Counted from the stretch's first letter, positions 1-11,249 are shown. The stretch: 64,000 nt of DNA from Fragilaria crotonensis (GCA_022925895.1 JAKSYS010000002.1:372001-436000); one strand, 5' to 3'. The notes: generated by a model not told the origin, from the letters alone. Program-made: numbers and translations.

Positions 1-248
1 TGCGGATTGCCGACGGAGTGGACAGTCTGTTGCAGCTCTTGGGACTCATAAGTCGGTTGTGTCAAATCGCTACAAAGCTCAAGAAGGAGTTGATCTAGGT
101 CACAAGTCTTTACTAAAGCATAGACAGAGTGAAGCGCACACCAGTTTTCAATGAGTATCAGTAGTAGGCAGCTCGAAGTTTGTGCAGCACTCTATACTTT
201 GACTTATTTGTTTTCAAATACCCATTATAGTAGCGAGATGCGGCCCCA

Positions 249-1199
249 TCAGGAAGGCATAGTTGTCGTGTTCACGGAGTCCTCCAGTGATAGATAAAAG
301 GCCAGATTCCACAAGAGGGAACTCAATCGGTCATTGCATGCCAACGTCTCTTGCCAGATCTCAAACTGTTGATGGCAACCCGCTGGAAACTGCAGCCAGA
401 CATTCCACACCTCTCGCATACTTTCCCAGTCCTGATCATTTTCCTCGTCGCCAACCCTTGAGGGAATGATCGAGGACTGATAATTTCCATCGGCAAGACG
501 CTGCTGTAGATGCTTGTTAGCCAGCTCCTCCAAATGAGACATGGCTAGTATGGTTTCACGATTCAGGGATTGTTGATCAATTGCAACACTTGAAGCACAA
601 GGATGACTTGAGAGCGTTCGGATTGAAGTGGGGACAACAATAGTGGAAGGTGGGAATAGGTCTCGTCGCAACGATGCGAATAACAGCACGAATTTCCTCT
701 TCAAAGAGTTGACGGAGTAGAGATTAATGTTCACGAGGACGCGCTCGACTTGTTGCATCAACTCCATTCGATCTGCATGAAGACGTCCCTTGAGACGCGA
801 CGAGTCGGATTGTAGCAGTAGTGTCAGGACCTTCAAGAGGCTGCACTTGATCTTTGCATCCGACAGCTGAGCCTGCAAGGAAGCGACTTTGTTCTTACTG
901 CAAGTAGTTAGCTTGCAACGCAGACGATTCTGCTCAACCAACGCGTCTTCTTCGTACTTATCGTAGATGGCCAACACGTCATCAAGCAGTGCTTCTTCTT
1001 TTTGGCATGTTTTGGGATCGTCGTCATCGTCGCTGTCATCCTCGGAGTCACTCTGATGATCTTCAATACCTCCGAGTGTGCTGCTGCTGCCGCTACTTGT
1101 ACTGCTTCTGACTTCATCGTCTTGATTCGTCCGCGCATCCGCAGTCACCGACAGCTTTCGTCGCTTCGTGGGGCGTGCTTGCAACATGACAACCATCAT
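249..1199 (-). CDS. Hypothetical protein, diatom paralogue family copy A
   Basis: I do not recognise the family. The protein has a basic, possibly nuclear-targeting cluster (PTKRRKL) near its start, then a Ser/Asp-rich acidic stretch, then a helical Leu-rich part. The C-terminus reads LLWNLAFYLSLE. The gene at 8480-9370 is clearly related: it shares the basic start, a KC...LLLQS block, a RDL-PP / RYLIRPP block, HLQQRL / LLQQRL and the LW-N-FY-SL end. The frame stays open to an ATG at 1355, but the ATG pair at 1196-1199 places the basic cluster as in the paralogue and gives 316 aa against 296. That is why I chose 1199. The longer start would add a hydrophobic stretch that looks like translated 5' UTR. 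No intron is needed. Function unknown; a nuclear role is only inferred from the basic cluster. Confidence 0.75.
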   Translation of the reverse strand: MMVVMLQARPTKRRKLSVTADARTNQDDEVRSSTSSGSSSTLGGIEDHQSDSEDDSDDDDDPKTCQKEEALLDDVLAIYDKYEEDALVEQNRLRCKLTTCSKNKVASLQAQLSDAKIKCSLLKVLTLLLQSDSSRLKGRLHADRMELMQQVERVLVNINLYSVNSLKRKFVLLFASLRRDLFPPSTIVVPTSIRTLSSHPCASSVAIDQQSLNRETILAMSHLEELANKHLQQRLADGNYQSSIIPSRVGDEENDQDWESMREVWNVWLQFPAGCHQQFEIWQETLACNDRLSSLLWNLAFYLSLEDSVNTTTMPS

Positions 1200-4100
1200 G
1201 ATACAGATGAGTAGTTGTGATTGAATTAAAAAAAAACTGTAAAAAGAATCAGAAGAGTCAGACGAGACAGACGAGTTCAGTGAATTGATAGGACGACGTT
1301 GGCGATGTTCCTTTCGATTCGGGTCCATTCTATCAGCCGTGTTACGTGCGTTCATATTCGTTACTCATGTGCTGTCCGGTAGTAATACGGAGTACACCCA
1401 CCAGTACTCGAAACTCCAAACTGCTGTTTCTCAAACAGGGAGCAAGATGGCACCTGGGATTACTCGTGGACTTAGAATTCCCGGTTGTTTGGGCAGTTTC
1501 ACGTTGAGAGTGTCGTGTGGCATCTTGGACACAAGATCTGCTCCGAGTTGAATTCTGATCAACATACGGCTTTCAACGTCCGTTTATCCCGAAACGTGTT
1601 CGAACCTGTCAACTGTCAACCTGACGCCATGAAGTGACGAATACCCTGGTGGGTGGTTTCGTTCTTCATCATAGCCTATGACAAACAGAATGCATTTATG
1701 TCCATATTGGGATAACTCCGTCCTTCGTCAGTTACTCGAAGTGCGTAATGCATGACATCTGCACATGCATACCAGGTACAAGTACTACAGCACGAGTACA
1801 GGTAGGATGAAGTACTTTTTCATAAATACGATTGACGAGGAAGGATACCAGGTACTGTACCGAATACTACGGACTACGGACTATGGACTACGTACTACAT
1901 ACGTAGTACCCCTCTGTGCTACTAGAGTACTGGAGTACAAAGTACAATGTACTACTCGAGTAATATTTTAGTACTCCAGTACCAACCAGGCCTGCGTACA
2001 AGTACAGTAGCAGCATGTCAGAAGTCAGAATAGGAGTACATTGAGCTCTATATAGAATTAATATATATAATATATACTGTATATAGTACAGCTGTTCTTG
2101 AGCATCAAGTATCAACAACTATCAGTACCACGTTCTCGGGTTACACCAGACACCAGTACCAGTTCATGACAGAGGACATTTACATTTAAGCAATTTCTGT
2201 TTTGTTTTTGGTAAGTTGACGTCATATGTATGCACGACAAGTACGACTCGCTCTATCTTGTACTCCATACATCCATACTCCATCTACAGTGTGTACATGT
2301 ATACGAAGTATGAAGTACTACCAGGTACTACTACGAATGTATCCGGATTTCGTGCGTCAAGGTATACCACTGAATAGGGCGTCTAACGTGCTGGTACACG
2401 TATGTTAAAACCATACTAAGAGACAACGTGCTGACCTACATCGAGTATACGACTAGTACGCATGTTGCGGAGGAGGACATGACACTGCACCTGTCGCGGA
2501 AAAACACGAAGTCAAATACAAAACCATCGAGATCTAATCATCTACAATGAATTCGAAGCTTGGGAACAAGAGTCCCATTCATGTTGTCCCTCATAACTAT
2601 GCTAGTAATGTCTGATACTCTCAGCTGTGGACCACACACACCGTAGATCAAGCCGATAGCCGATAGCCCATCAGGTTTGTGTGCCTCAAGTGCCCCAAGT
2701 CAACAGTGAGAAACAAATCAGCGACAATGGCAGTCTTCCTTGTCGAATGAATAGACACACTTGCCGGAGCGCAACACTATACTCCAATCCTGACACTTCC
2801 ATATCATTTTGAAATTGCTCCCAATTCCCGTGGGCCTTGCGTGTCACCGGTAGTAGTATGTCTGTGCAAGTTATGCCTCGGCAACCACGACATCATCGAA
2901 CAACGTAGGTAGCGTGCTTCAAAGTGCACCGTGAATTACGTAAACCATATTTGGCGAAGAAATTTAGCTTTCCGCAAAGTGAGAATGTCATGAAATTGCT
3001 TCTTGTCTGGAGGAGCTAACAATCCACGACCAGCATAGAATAGCGCAAGCGGATAACAGGTATTGTGACCACGAAAGGAGATCACGACCTCCCAGAATGA
3101 TCTCAGAATGATCCCAGAATGAAGAAATCCATGTCATTAACATTGCATTGGTTCAAAAACCTCCGCATCACCCCCCCTTTCTGTCACATATCAACCATAT
3201 CCTCGTATGATCTTCCGGCTGGTCCATCAGCATGCGGTATCAAAATGGCTGGGAGGATCGCTTTCGGTCTAAAACGCTAAAAATCCCACTTTCCAACCCT
3301 ATTTCACAAATGGCACGGACCACCTCTGTGTGTTCCAAGACCATGGTGCGTGTGAATCATGCGCAGGACCTCCAATGGTCAAAGATCTGTTTGCAAACTT
3401 TCTTACCTCCCCATGCCATTTGGTTGTTTGTGGCATCAAAACAACTAAGTGATGCACTCCGAGCAATACCGACCGTTCACACTGTGCTTTTTGGTACAAA
3501 TTCTACGGATGGTAAGAGTGATGCCAGTGCCAAATTGAAGCAAATCAGGATCAGAATATCCAATTCTCCATGCGCCTACGTTGCATTATGATATTATTCC
3601 GACCCTTGTACAGCCTACACAAATTTACGTTCCGGGTATTATAATGTACTACAGTATTAATTTTCTCGCCTCCACGAGAATCCACGCGTGCATACCACTT
3701 GGGTGGTATTTTCCAGATAATACATAGGTATTATACATACCTGGTATACGTACCAGGTATGACTAGCTAGTAGAGAACTACAATATGAACATACCCTGGA
3801 ATGCGCGAACTCCAATATGCATACAACCTTGTTATTGTTCCCTGTAGTAGTACCAGTAACCAGTACTGGAGTACCCTCTACTCTAGTAGTAGAGTGCTAC
3901 TGTAGTACTTCTGTTACCATTTCCCCCTGGGCGTCCATACTACATACTACATACCACAAATCAACGACAGCTGTTCGGTTATCGGTTCAAGGGTTTCACC
4001 ATGAGGTGATGAATCATGACATCATGACATCATGACATCATGACTCATGACTCATGACTCATGACTCATGACATATGAATCCGTGGATGATGACATGATG

Positions 4101-4549
4101 AATGATGAATAATGAATGATGACATGATGACCCATTGCTGACCCTTGACCCTTGACCCTTGACGTATGACTACGTGACTGCAAGAGACGCAACGACGCAA
4201 CCCCAGAATTGGTACCTGGTATATCGTAGTGTACGGGACCAAGCATACCGGTAGTAGAGTTCCATGTGACATGTGATCTTCATCACTCGAAGCTCGCATG
4301 CGAGAGATGCGGATATGAGATGTTCTGTAATGCACTTAAAGAATGCCCGCAACCTGCGACCTGCAACCCAAGGATCGAACCCCGTTCAGCATACGACAAC
4401 TAGGAGACCCTTTTGCTAGAAGCGTACAACTTACCCAGTTCCTGCCTCAGGACTGCTGTCCTTGATGCGATGTACTCCGAGTACCTTAAACTCTATACTA
4501 CCGTTCCATCCCAAAACAAAGTGTTAAGTCCAAGAACAATTTAGGATAC
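1200..4549. other. Gene-poor intergenic region rich in GTAC palindromes
   Basis: No convincing gene. From about 1750 to 2460 and 3600 to 3960 the DNA is crowded with short GTAC-containing palindromes and TAC/GTA runs. An imperfect CAGAATGAT repeat (three units) lies at 3092-3123. ORFs at 3232-3591 (plus, 119 aa) and its antisense show no family I know and were not called. A perfect 13-bp palindrome GTACTCCGAGTAC lies at 4472-4484. Confidence 0.6.
4013..4163. repeat. Compound microsatellite (ATCATGAC / TCATGAC / CCCTTGA)
   Basis: Four perfect copies of an 8-bp unit ATCATGAC (4013-4044) run into four copies of the 7-bp unit TCATGAC (4045-4072). A degenerate GATGA-rich stretch follows, and then about three copies of a 7-bp unit CCCTTGA near 4142-4163. 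The change of unit length from 8 to 7 bp suggests replication slippage. Confidence 0.9.
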
Positions 4550-5611
4550 TTATGCAAACCTAGCGAAGTCCTCGAGGGAGGCGAACATGGGCCATCGGTT
4601 CGTGATCTCTAGAGTCTGGGCTACTTCACGAGAACTTGCTCCTTGAACCACTTTCGAATTGTGTAAACCTGGAAGCCTGTCACGAGCATGAAGAGAGGTT
4701 TCAAAGAGGTTGCTCAACACCATTCGAGAATGAGAGTGTTCATTGGTGGCCGCATGTATCGTAAGCCGGCGGCGTTCAGCGGATTGCTTGTGCTGAATCT
4801 CACTCAGCAGGTGCCGAAGATGTTGAAGTTTTCCCTTGACCGCGTCAAAATCTGCATCGTTGATAGCTCCCTCTTCTTCTGTTGCGGAATCTTCATCCAA
4901 GAACACATTCTCTTCCAGTTCTTCATAGCTGGAATACGAATACACATGACCTGTATCAGGATCTACACCATCAAGATCCGATTCTTTCCGCATTTCTAAC
5001 TCCGCAGTAATCTGGTACCAGTTTCCTTTGACACATGCTCTGTACCAGCCCGTTGATTTGGCAGTGAGTGTTCTCTGAACGGCCTCGCCGTCCTTGACGA
5101 CATTGTTCGCCCGCATGCGTTCAGCGCGTTTGCGGCGTGCCTCCAAAGCCTGTTGTCGAGCAATTCGGGCGTGTTTTCTACGTTCTTCCACACGCCTTTG
5201 AATCTCCTCTTCGGACAGATGTTCGTCGTCCAAATTATCGAACGAAACGTCGTCGTCGTCGGAACCTTCAGATTCGCCATCTTCCCACAGGTTCGATGTC
5301 AAGTGTTCAAAATTGACATCTTCTTCAATTCTTTGAAACCCAGGTCCAAGATTGTGGCGAGAATGTTCAAATGTATCTACCATAGCTTGAAGTTCGACAC
5401 CAGATGTAATATTGTCCGAAGACAGCGGCCCTTCGAGCAACAAACCACCTCTCAATTCAGCCCCTGAAAGGATAAAGATGGACACTGTCACACTTTCGCC
5501 TTCCTTTATCAGATCATACAGGCACTCCTTGGCATGATGATTGACTGTAATTGTTTGGGGTAGGCAAAATACCAAGGGAAGCGCGACAAGGGACAGGAGC
5601 TTGAACACCAT
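4550..5611 (-). CDS. p24/GOLD-like secretory-pathway protein, frame-shifted C-terminus
   Basis: A signal peptide (MVFKLLSLVALPLVFCLP) leads into a GOLD-like start (ECLYDLIKEGESVTVSIFIL, then LEGPL). An acidic segment and a long Glu/Arg coiled coil follow, then a second beta part (GWYRACVKG) and the motif DLDGVDPDTGHVYSYS. The gene at 40582-41832 is a paralogue with the same order. p24 proteins are cargo receptors of COPI/COPII vesicles with one C-terminal membrane helix. Here the literal frame loses that helix after HSRM. Another frame starting near 4700 reads LFMLVTGFQVYTIRKWF and stops at 4621, matching the paralogue's FQVFTIQRWF and the usual p24 tail. One extra base (or two missing) between about 4695 and 4710 explains this: a real mutation or an assembly error. 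At about 353 aa it is longer than usual p24 proteins (about 200 aa). Confidence 0.75.
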   Translation of the reverse strand: MVFKLLSLVALPLVFCLPQTITVNHHAKECLYDLIKEGESVTVSIFILSGAELRGGLLLEGPLSSDNITSGVELQAMVDTFEHSRHNLGPGFQRIEEDVNFEHLTSNLWEDGESEGSDDDDVSFDNLDDEHLSEEEIQRRVEERRKHARIARQQALEARRKRAERMRANNVVKDGEAVQRTLTAKSTGWYRACVKGNWYQITAELEMRKESDLDGVDPDTGHVYSYSSYEELEENVFLDEDSATEEEGAINDADFDAVKGKLQHLRHLLSEIQHKQSAERRRLTIHAATNEHSHSRMVLSNLFETSLHARDRLPGLHNSKVVQGASSREVAQTLEITNRWPMFASLEDFARFA

Positions 5612-8479
5612 CGTTGACGTAGTCTACAACCTGTACAAAAGGATGATTTCGCTACTTGGACACCGCGAATTGAGAGTTGAGAGGGAGTCTCCATTCTCCA
5701 TGGAAGGAATCTCGGTGGTGCCATACGGGTACTGGTGTACTCGTACTTGTTGTACAATTGTTGAACAGACGGACTGACTGGCGAGCTGAGGGCCTGAAGT
5801 TGGGAGTTGGGAGACTGATGAATGGCAAGTCGGAATTACCGGATCATGGTCCGGGTAGGTAGAGGAATACCAACTGGGTACATGCGTCATCTTCTACATC
5901 CGACTATACCGAGAAAAGGAATCCAGAATCTTGTTGTGTACTTTTGTACCATGCTCCTAGTAGCGATTCAAAAATGTGGTTTACGTGTAGTGCATTGGCA
6001 ATACTTCGGTATCCGGTATACTTGAGTACAGTAATACAACCTCTTACAGTAGTACGTAGTACCACCGACTACTTTTACCGTGGTCTACCTGGTGCTTGTC
6101 CTGATTTTTTAATGTACTGTAGTACTGAAGTATGGTTGGGTGCTACGGTGCTACTATGGCCTGGATGGTTCTACGTGGGCATACACTACTAGTAGTACCG
6201 TAATACTGCCAAGCTCTGGAGTACTGTCCTGCATGAAAAAACCAATAGATCAACCTTTTCTGAAACAAATAAATGAAACTAATTCACAAAACCCAGCAAT
6301 GAGAATGTACAAGCTCTTCAATCAGTAGGATGCACCATGGTGAAAATGTTGTGCTTGGATGCCCTTGCTCATTCTTCAGCATGCTTCAAATCCTTCTTTG
6401 TAGCTAGCTGTTGTATGATATAGTATTGGCAAGTCCACCAAGAATGCAGACTTCGTTTTCTTGCAAATTGATCACGTGTCCTGTTGCTGGTATAAGAAAC
6501 TCTTTGCTTCTAGACATGTTTATCAGACATCCATTTCTAGGCAGCTTCATTTCACGTTCTTGCTGGCAAATGGGCAGGTAAAATGAAAAGGGACAGCATG
6601 AATACTATTGATGACCATTAGGTATTTCAAAGGATGGTTATTCATACTTGCTGTTGAGCAGTAATGGAGCTGCAATCTAAGTCAGGGATAATGTGGGAAT
6701 TACTTTTGGGGTGGTTACTAGTACTAGCTAGTATCTCTGTACCTACAACAAGCTAGTAGCTACTAGAACTGTTGGGACTTGCACGGCATGCTACTACTAG
6801 CATAGTGGTGACAGTGGCCTGCCAGTGAAGCATACCTAGAGAGTGGGTTGCTGTATTGTCTTTGTCTTTGTAGTAGCAGCTAATGACATGGGGCTACTGT
6901 CATGGATGTGACCGACGCCATTATTTTCCAGGGTTGGCACAGAAGGATTTTGCAGCTCCTGTGTATGGAAAGAAGACAGAAATCACTTGTTGATGCCAAC
7001 CTGCCTGAGGATGATGAATGAGACATTTCAAGTTTGACAAGGCATAGCCACCTACAATGTTGTCTGGGAGTCTGCCTGGGGCAATCTGTCAGAAAATTTG
7101 GAAGTAGCTGGCAAGATGGTCAGAGAAGGATGCACAGAAGAGCAAGCATCATACATCTGCAAAATCGCAACGTTAAGATTGGCATTGACAATGGAAAGGC
7201 TGTGCTCGCTATGTTCATGGAGTAGTATGGTTCCCATTTGAGACAATTGATTACTTTGACAATTATTATGACAAAATTGAGAAGAAATGCAGGTTGACGA
7301 GGTGTAACAAACAATGAAAACTTGGTTGATGTCATTTGTTCCAGAGAATAGAAGTATTTGAATTCAGAGTGATGCTGGACTTTCATTTCTCAATTCCAAA
7401 TGGAGAACTTTTGTTAAGGAGATGAAGCAAGTGAAAGGGAAACTCATATTAAAACTCATATTAAATAGAAGAATGAGATACCTAGGTTGGTGGTGAGAAA
7501 CAAAAGGATGGATGCTATAGTACCTTAGGCCATTAGGAGTCAGCACAAAAATGATACACACAAAGGTATTTGCTACCGGTGATGTGGTCCGATGAATGAT
7601 ATTGGTATTTGGTGCGGAGTACTACTGTATGGTTGGTTTCGCGAGTACTACTGTACTAGTACACTACGACACTATCAACCATTTTGTTCAATTCGGAGAC
7701 CAGTCACGATTCCATTTTACCAAATTGCGCCTTCGTGGAACGTACTTCGGAAGTGTACCAAGCACTTACCGGACCCCGGTCCGGTAAACCATCAAAATGT
7801 TCTGGACTTCACAACCTTGCGTGCAAATAACACGGTAGCTCACCGTAAAAATGTCTCAACATTTTCCTGTTTTCCGGACAGTTGTCCGGTGGGGCTACGT
7901 GAGAATCCGGTAGTACGTCCGGTAAAACAAACTTGATGAAGACTGGATGACTTCCGATCTTTTGATAGTCTCTATGTATGGCATATTTGTCTATGGAGCT
8001 TATGTAACGACCATACGGAGGATGGAGGATGCCGGTTGACCCGTCATGCTGTGGTTCAGCGTTCAGCACGTTCAGGCGTTCATCATAGATGAAGATCCGC
8101 GACATCCTGTTCATACAGTATGTACGGCGATACATCTGTACAAGGCACACAGAGTACCTTGTACCAGTACAAGTACTTCGTACTGTAGACTACTGGAAGC
8201 ATGAGTAACCGTAACCAAATGTCGTACTCCGTGTTACGGTTCCAAGTTCCAAACCAGAGTTTCGAATTCCAAGGTGTGGAGCGCGCCATTTCGTGACATT
8301 TGATAATACGCGCCCAAAATCCAACCCCTGTATTGTGGTAGGAGAATGTTCGTCAAAACTCAACAAGCGATTTTTCAAACTTTCAATCATAGTTGTAGCA
8401 CGCGAAGACCTCTAGTAAGCATAATCAAGACCCATTTGAAGCAACTCATTTTCCCAGACTCTCTCCCATGAATTGAAAC
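5612..8479. other. Gene-poor region with GTAC and CCGGA palindromes
   Basis: No gene I can support. 5990-6220 and 8150-8230 are GTAC-rich. 6330-7560 lacks those motifs, is more AT-rich and looks like decayed sequence without a clear ORF. Several ACCGGA/TCCGGT inverted boxes lie at 5838-5855, 7766-7787, 7874-7889 and 7906-7923. The ORFs in this stretch are short and look random. Confidence 0.55.
7766..7923. repeat. Cluster of TCCGGT inverted repeats
   Basis: A perfect inverted repeat (arms TTACCGGACC / GGTCCGGTAA, 2-bp centre) lies at 7766-7787. A second one, with arms CCGGACA / TGTCCGG, lies at 7874-7889. Two direct TCCGGTA boxes follow at about 7906-7923. A related imperfect copy lies at 5838-5855. 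Role unknown; possible protein-binding sites or remains of transposon ends. Confidence 0.7.
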
Positions 8480-9370
8480 ATGGAAGACGAAGCAACGATC
8501 TGCCATCGAGCGAAACGCCAAAAGCGATGGGTCACTCCAGAACAGAGGGAGGACATCTCCACCATCGGATCCATCGAGGAAAAGATGACAGAAATCCGCA
8601 CTGAGGATGAGACGCATCTAAGAAGATTGACCAGATCGGTAGAAATCCTCAGTCTTCATGTTACGAGTCTGCTTCAGGACAAGGAGACTGAGTCGCTCAT
8701 ATTCCAGTCAGGCGTTCGCTCCAGACTGTCTGCGCCACGAGATCTAAGCCCCTGCAAGCAAGAAAGTCTCAGACAAGTTTTGTTGGATGAAAAGCTAAAA
8801 TGTGGAACCTCCACGGTTATGTTGCTCTTCTTGCAGTCGCGCTCTATTCTGGGGAAAAGTATGCAGGAACACAAGGAAACCCTCGTCAGGTTCCAGCGTT
8901 TCATCGATGAAGATTGGAATGACACTGCGGAATTGTTTCTTGCCAAATTTCGCAATCTTCTGCGTCGCTACTTAATTCGTCCGCCACGAGTCGTTTGCAT
9001 TGCTGGTCCTATTTCGACCCCGTCAAGAGCCCACCAACCAAAGCAGCTACGTTTCGACAAGGCGAAACGACACGATCAACTCATGGCGCGTTCTCGATCA
9101 GTCTTACTAGACATGAAATCTGCAACGAAAGCTCTTCTACAACAACGCTTGGAATCTCCATGCGACGATGCAATCAACGCAAAGCTTTTGGCTATCGAAG
9201 GCGAATCCGACGTTTTGCAACTTTGGGCTGGCCTGATTGAACGACAACAGGCAACCAGCGAAGAGGCCTTGGATCTCTTCGAAGAAACGTTGTGTCATCC
9301 AGATCCCTTAGACACTGTGCTTTGGAACTTCGTTTTCTTTATATCTCTTTCCCACGTGTTCAAAAAATGA
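8480..9370 (+). CDS. Hypothetical protein, diatom paralogue family copy B
   Basis: A 296-aa protein related to the product of 249-1199. It has a basic cluster near the start (HRAKRQKRW), a predicted helical middle, the block KCGTSTVMLLFLQS, FRNLLRRYLIRPP, then LLQQRLESP and the end LDTVLWNFVFFISLS. These align in order with copy A. It lacks copy A's long acidic Ser/Asp tract. There is no signal peptide, membrane helix or known domain. ATG at 8480 is the first in frame and fits the paralogue's length. The pair lies 7.3 kb apart in opposite orientation, which argues for a local inverted duplication followed by strong divergence. Function unknown. Confidence 0.8.
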   Translation: MEDEATICHRAKRQKRWVTPEQREDISTIGSIEEKMTEIRTEDETHLRRLTRSVEILSLHVTSLLQDKETESLIFQSGVRSRLSAPRDLSPCKQESLRQVLLDEKLKCGTSTVMLLFLQSRSILGKSMQEHKETLVRFQRFIDEDWNDTAELFLAKFRNLLRRYLIRPPRVVCIAGPISTPSRAHQPKQLRFDKAKRHDQLMARSRSVLLDMKSATKALLQQRLESPCDDAINAKLLAIEGESDVLQLWAGLIERQQATSEEALDLFEETLCHPDPLDTVLWNFVFFISLSHVFKK

Positions 9371-9530
9371 ATGAAGCCGACGAAAGTTATCTACTTGCGG
9401 CATCCATCTGACTGGACAAACGTCACTCCTTGTTCAGTCACGCGTTGAAGATAAATAAATCAAGAGTGGTCGTGCACTAAACTCTACCTTCTTTATCACA
9501 AGAATGTACTATCCTTTCTTTACGTAACAA

Positions 9531-10033
9531 TTACTTTCCTGCCATCATGGCTTTCAAGTCCTCGGCCAACACCTTAAATTTCTCTTCCGAACCCAGCATG
9601 GTTGCCTGTACGCCTGATCGGTATGCCTCCGTAGCAGCCGCCGCAATGTCATCTGGACTGGCACTCGCGTACCATTCATCATCAAAAGTGAACCCTGCAC
9701 TTCAAATTCAGGCTGTGGGTCCATAGGGTTGAGCGATGGCATGTACTTCATGCTAACAGCGACCTTTTCGTTGCTGCTTTTACCGTCAAAAGTGAGCAAT
9801 TGCAATTCTTTCTCAATGGCCTGTTTTTTGGTGGCAATCTCTTGCGCCTTCTTGAACATGGCCAATTGATCCATCATGCCACCCATGGCCCCCTTGTTAT
9901 CACCGCCTTCCTTCTTGCCGCCGAACAAATTGAGAGCAGTGGCAGATGCGTCGGATCGACAAGCAATTTGGGATGGTGCGAAGGCAGCCGCCGACGAAAC
10001 CAAAAAGGTGAACGCTAGTACAAAAGTCTTCAT
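9531..10033 (-). CDS. Plastid-targeted YbaB/EbfC-like nucleoid protein (one frame break)
   Basis: The product starts with a signal peptide (MKTFVLAFTFLVSSAAA) and FAPSQ, the diatom plastid-targeting pattern. The mature part has a Met/Gly-rich start, a helix MDQLAMFKKAQEIATKKQA and a YbaB-like layout. YbaB/EbfC proteins are small nucleoid-associated DNA-binding dimers. The literal frame goes wrong after PEFEVQ, near the CCC run at 9693-9695, and stops at 9554. Adding one base there gives a sensible C-terminal end (DDEWYASASPDDIAAAATEA, then SEEKFKVLAEDLKAMM) with a stop at 9531-9533. The start was set at ATG 10033; the frame runs further upstream but without an ATG. A second YbaB-like gene lies at 31255-31770. 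The frame break may be natural or a homopolymer error. Confidence 0.75.
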
Positions 10034-10612
10034 GGTATTTCTGAAGTTGGTTGTGTAATGTTTTTGTACACAGCAAGTGGGGACTGTTTTCGTTGATTTC
10101 AAAGATCTGAGCCTGTGGCAAGTGGCAACATCGAAAGGGACGCCTCGTCAACATCTCGCCTGTTGAAGAAACGGAACTGCAGAGCATTGACACCTGGAAT
10201 AGATTTCGTCTGTCAATCGTCAGTACCGAGTACCGAGGATCAAGGCCGAATTTTCGAGCAAAAACCGTGTGCAAATTGCAAATACTTCCGGTAGTACTCG
10301 AATACAAGTACGATGTACACGGAGTGCCACGAAGTATGATATGTTCTCCGTACAAAAGAAACGGGTTGTGAGAAGTTACATGTACTGTGTACTGTACTTG
10401 GTACTTGAACACTGAGTACTAGTACTGTACCTGCGTGAGTATGTGGAGCACATCTATGATACTATGATGCATGGTACCTGGTACTATGATATATCACATA
10501 CTTGGACTATGTTCTGTATATACTCTATGTATACTGTACTCCTACACTCCTACCGTAACACTCTGTGTACTCCACTTGGCACTGGTACTGTATAATGAAC
10601 TCCAGTAGAGGG
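10034..10612. other. GTAC-rich intergenic region left of the LTR element
   Basis: From about 10260 to 10610 the sequence is crowded with GTAC/AGTACT/GTACTGTAC motifs, ending at the target site of the retrotransposon. No ORF of note. Confidence 0.6.
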
Positions 10613-10617
10613 CAGCA
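10613..10617. repeat. Target site duplication CAGCA (left)
   Basis: The five bases CAGCA lie directly before the 5' LTR and are repeated directly after the 3' LTR at 17733-17737, as expected for integrase-mediated insertion. Confidence 0.85.
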
Positions 10618-10931
10618 AATTGAAACCTACGCTGCACTGGACTGCGATGCCATCGTTGCACTGTGCTACTGTGAGGTCATCCATCGAAATGTGAAACATG
10701 ATACGCTGTACTGTCCGGTCTCTAATTAATTTCGTACGAACTACCCGAAATGTCAAGTGCCACTTGACACGTTCGACGAGTTTGTCGTTCATACGATCGA
10801 GTGCCGAATTTTACTGTAGCTTATAATTTCTCAGAACGTACTTTGTGTGAAACCTTCCTACAGTAATTTTCTTACGGCACTACGTACTATCTTCTACGAT
10901 TAGAGTATCATCTCCGGTGATAGTCTCAAGT
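10618..10931 (+). repeat. 5' LTR
   Basis: 314 bp, starting AATTGAAACC and ending TCTCAAGT. It matches the 3' LTR except for C at 10659, which is T at 17460. The end is followed by GGTTATTTTGCC, where a primer-binding site would lie; I could not match it to a specific tRNA. The LTR should carry the promoter and polyadenylation signal; no clear TATA box was seen. Confidence 0.95.
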
Positions 10932-11249
10932 GGTTATTTTGCCCAATCTATAGGCTAACCCCCCTCACGCTTCCTTCCAGGCAAGCCAATTCCTCTCTAA
11001 AGGAATTTATTGTCTCCTTTCCAAGGACTCAAGTTGATCCTTTCCAAGGATCTGTTTCCCGATTGCTCCGCAATCGTCTACGCTGCAGCCCAAGTCAACG
11101 CCGTTGACTACTCTACGGTTTCCAACCTACAAGCAAGTCTCTCCGAGCGCCTAAGTTACCAACTAGGCTACCTATTTTATCTACAAGCACGCCGTGCTTT
11201 GCTCTTCTAAGACCTTCCCAAGTTCGCTATTCCTTCTGATCTCTCCGAG

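Noticed and set aside
3232-3591. 119-aa ORF on the plus strand, with an antisense 66-aa frame
   Set aside because: No known domain, TTG first codon on the antisense frame, and gene-poor surroundings; neither is convincing.
4355-4430. Possible minus-strand tRNA around GGTTCGATCC
   Set aside because: The B-box-like GGTTCGATCC is there, but the T stem does not pair (CGGGG against CTTGG) and no acceptor stem or anticodon arm can be built.
10618-10931. Strict TG...CA borders for the LTR
   Set aside because: Borders at TGAAACC...GTCTCA do not leave matching flanks; the borders AATTGA...TCAAGT give a perfect CAGCA duplication.
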